Assembly: GCA_051953655.1 (NCBI GenBank)
Contig: JBQCIO010000201.1
Span: 1-8,324 of the forward strand
Length of the DNA stretch: 8,324 nt
Origin: JBQCHF01 sp051953655
Lineage (GTDB): Bacteria; Actinomycetota; Actinomycetes; Motilibacterales; Motilibacteraceae
Direction of reading: 5' to 3'
In this document: positions 7,490 through 8,324 of the stretch, piece by piece
Layout: every line of letters starts with the position of its first letter
How positions within the stretch are numbered: position 1 is the first letter of the stretch
The notes under the pieces: generated by a model
Database searches by the model: none
Seen by the model: the letters and a program-made list of their open reading frames with translations, nothing else
Told to the model about the DNA's origin: nothing
Position numbers and translations under genes: made by a program

Positions 7490-8324
7490 GTTCCGGGGCC
7501 GGCCGCGGCGCCCTTGGCGGCCACCACGGCGTCGAAGACCTCGCGCTTGGGCAGCCCCGCCTCCTGGGCCACCGCGGCGATGGCCTCCTTGCGCCGCTCG
7601 CCCGCGGCCTCGCGGACGGCCACCCGGCGGGCCAGCTCGGCGTCGTCGGGGCGCTGCGCCGGCCGCTCCGGGGCGCCGGCGACGACGACGGTGACCTCGC
7701 CCCGGACCCCTTCGGCCGCCCAGGCGGCCAGCTCGGCCAGCGGGCCGCGGCGGACCTCCTCGTAGGTCTTGGTCAGCTCCCGGCAGACCGCGGCCGGACG
7801 GTCCGCGCCCAGCGCCTCGGCCATCGCCGCCAGCGACTCGGCCAGCCGGTGCGGGGCCTCGAACAGCACGAGGGTGCGCGGCTCGTCGGCCAGCGCCCGC
7901 AGCCGGGCGGCCCGCTCGCCGGCCTTGCGCGGCAGGAAGCCCTCGAAGCAGAACCGGTCCACCGGCAGCCCGGAGAGCGCGAGCGCGGTGAGCACGGCGC
8001 TCGGACCGGGCGCCGCGGTGACCGCCAGCCCCTCCCCCACCGCGGCGGCCACCAGCCGGTAGCCGGGGTCGGAGACGCTGGGCATGCCCGCGTCGGTGAC
8101 CAGAACGACCCGGCGCCCCGCGCGCAGGTCCTCGAGCAGCTCCTCGGTGCGGGCCCGCTCGTTCTGCTCGTAGTAGCTGACCACCCGCCCGCGCGGCTCG
8201 ACGTCGAGCGCGGCGCACAGCCGGCGCAGCCGCCGGGTGTCCTCGGCGGCCACGACGTCGGCCCCGGCCAGCTCGCGGCGCAGGCGCGGCGGGGCGTCGT
8301 CCGGGTCGCCGATGGGGGTGCCGG
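7474..8324 (-). CDS. rsmI: 16S rRNA (cytidine-1402-2'-O)-methyltransferase, 5' end beyond window
   Basis: RsmI uses S-adenosylmethionine to 2'-O-methylate C1402 in the decoding centre of 16S rRNA. Visible are 282 residues and a TGA at 7476-7474. The frame starts in GTPIGD, part of the N-terminal LxxxxTPIGN-type motif, so only about seven or more residues with the start codon are missing. Family motifs follow in order: VVAAEDTRRLRRL, SYYEQNE (often SYHEHNE in relatives), VTDAGMPSVSDPGYRLV (SAM site), AAPGPSAVLTALALSGLP, FEGFLPRK and LFEAPHRL. The C-terminal small domain contains RRKEAIAAVAQEAGLPKREV. A GTG at 8253 is internal (V24 of the visible part) and not the start, because conserved sequence precedes it. 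The neighbour metG is 147 bases downstream. Confidence 0.94.
   Translation of the reverse strand, partial: GTPIGDPDDAPPRLRRELAGADVVAAEDTRRLRRLCAALDVEPRGRVVSYYEQNERARTEELLEDLRAGRRVVLVTDAGMPSVSDPGYRLVAAAVGEGLAVTAAPGPSAVLTALALSGLPVDRFCFEGFLPRKAGERAARLRALADEPRTLVLFEAPHRLAESLAAMAEALGADRPAAVCRELTKTYEEVRRGPLAELAAWAAEGVRGEVTVVVAGAPERPAQRPDDAELARRVAVREAAGERRKEAIAAVAQEAGLPKREVFDAVVAAKGAAAGPGTITSP

Overview
The window looks like a chromosomal housekeeping locus of a very high-GC actinomycete. The GC is roughly 70-75% by eye, codon third positions are almost all G or C, and GTG starts and 1-4 base gene overlaps are common. The order rsmI - metG - tatD - rpfB - rsmA (ksgA) - ispE - ABC-F ATPase is the conserved actinobacterial arrangement. 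Protein style would suit Geodermatophilaceae or a related family, but genus cannot be fixed by eye.

All seven genes lie on the minus strand, so transcription runs from right to left. From the right edge: rsmI (its first few codons lie outside the window); a 147-base gap with two inverted repeats and a likely metG promoter; metG and tatD overlapping by GTGA; a gap of about 360 bases after tatD with a candidate short ORF, a symmetric element, a good sigma70-type promoter and a GC hairpin; then rpfB, rsmA, ispE and an ABC-F gene that runs off the left edge. rpfB/rsmA overlap by GTGA and ispE/ABC-F by one base (TAGTG). I see no plus-strand gene, RNA gene, mobile element or CRISPR array.

The genes mostly serve translation: RsmI and RsmA methylate 16S rRNA, MetG charges tRNA-Met, and the ABC-F protein is of the ribosome-acting type. 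IspE makes isoprenoid precursors by the MEP pathway, RpfB is a secreted cell-wall lytic factor linked to resuscitation, and TatD is a metal-dependent nuclease.

The main oddity is the rsmA/ispE junction. rsmA has no in-frame stop codon. Its frame stays open from its GTG start through all of ispE (which is read in another frame) and into the ABC-F gene, which is in the same frame, to the window edge: 1,111 codons. No minus-strand stop trinucleotide occurs in any frame from 2785 down to 1499. A single base error could remove a stop, but no single indel could expose one before the ispE stop. I found no obvious new defence, mobile or biosynthetic system. The junction and the tatD-rpfB gap are the parts that deserve a second look.
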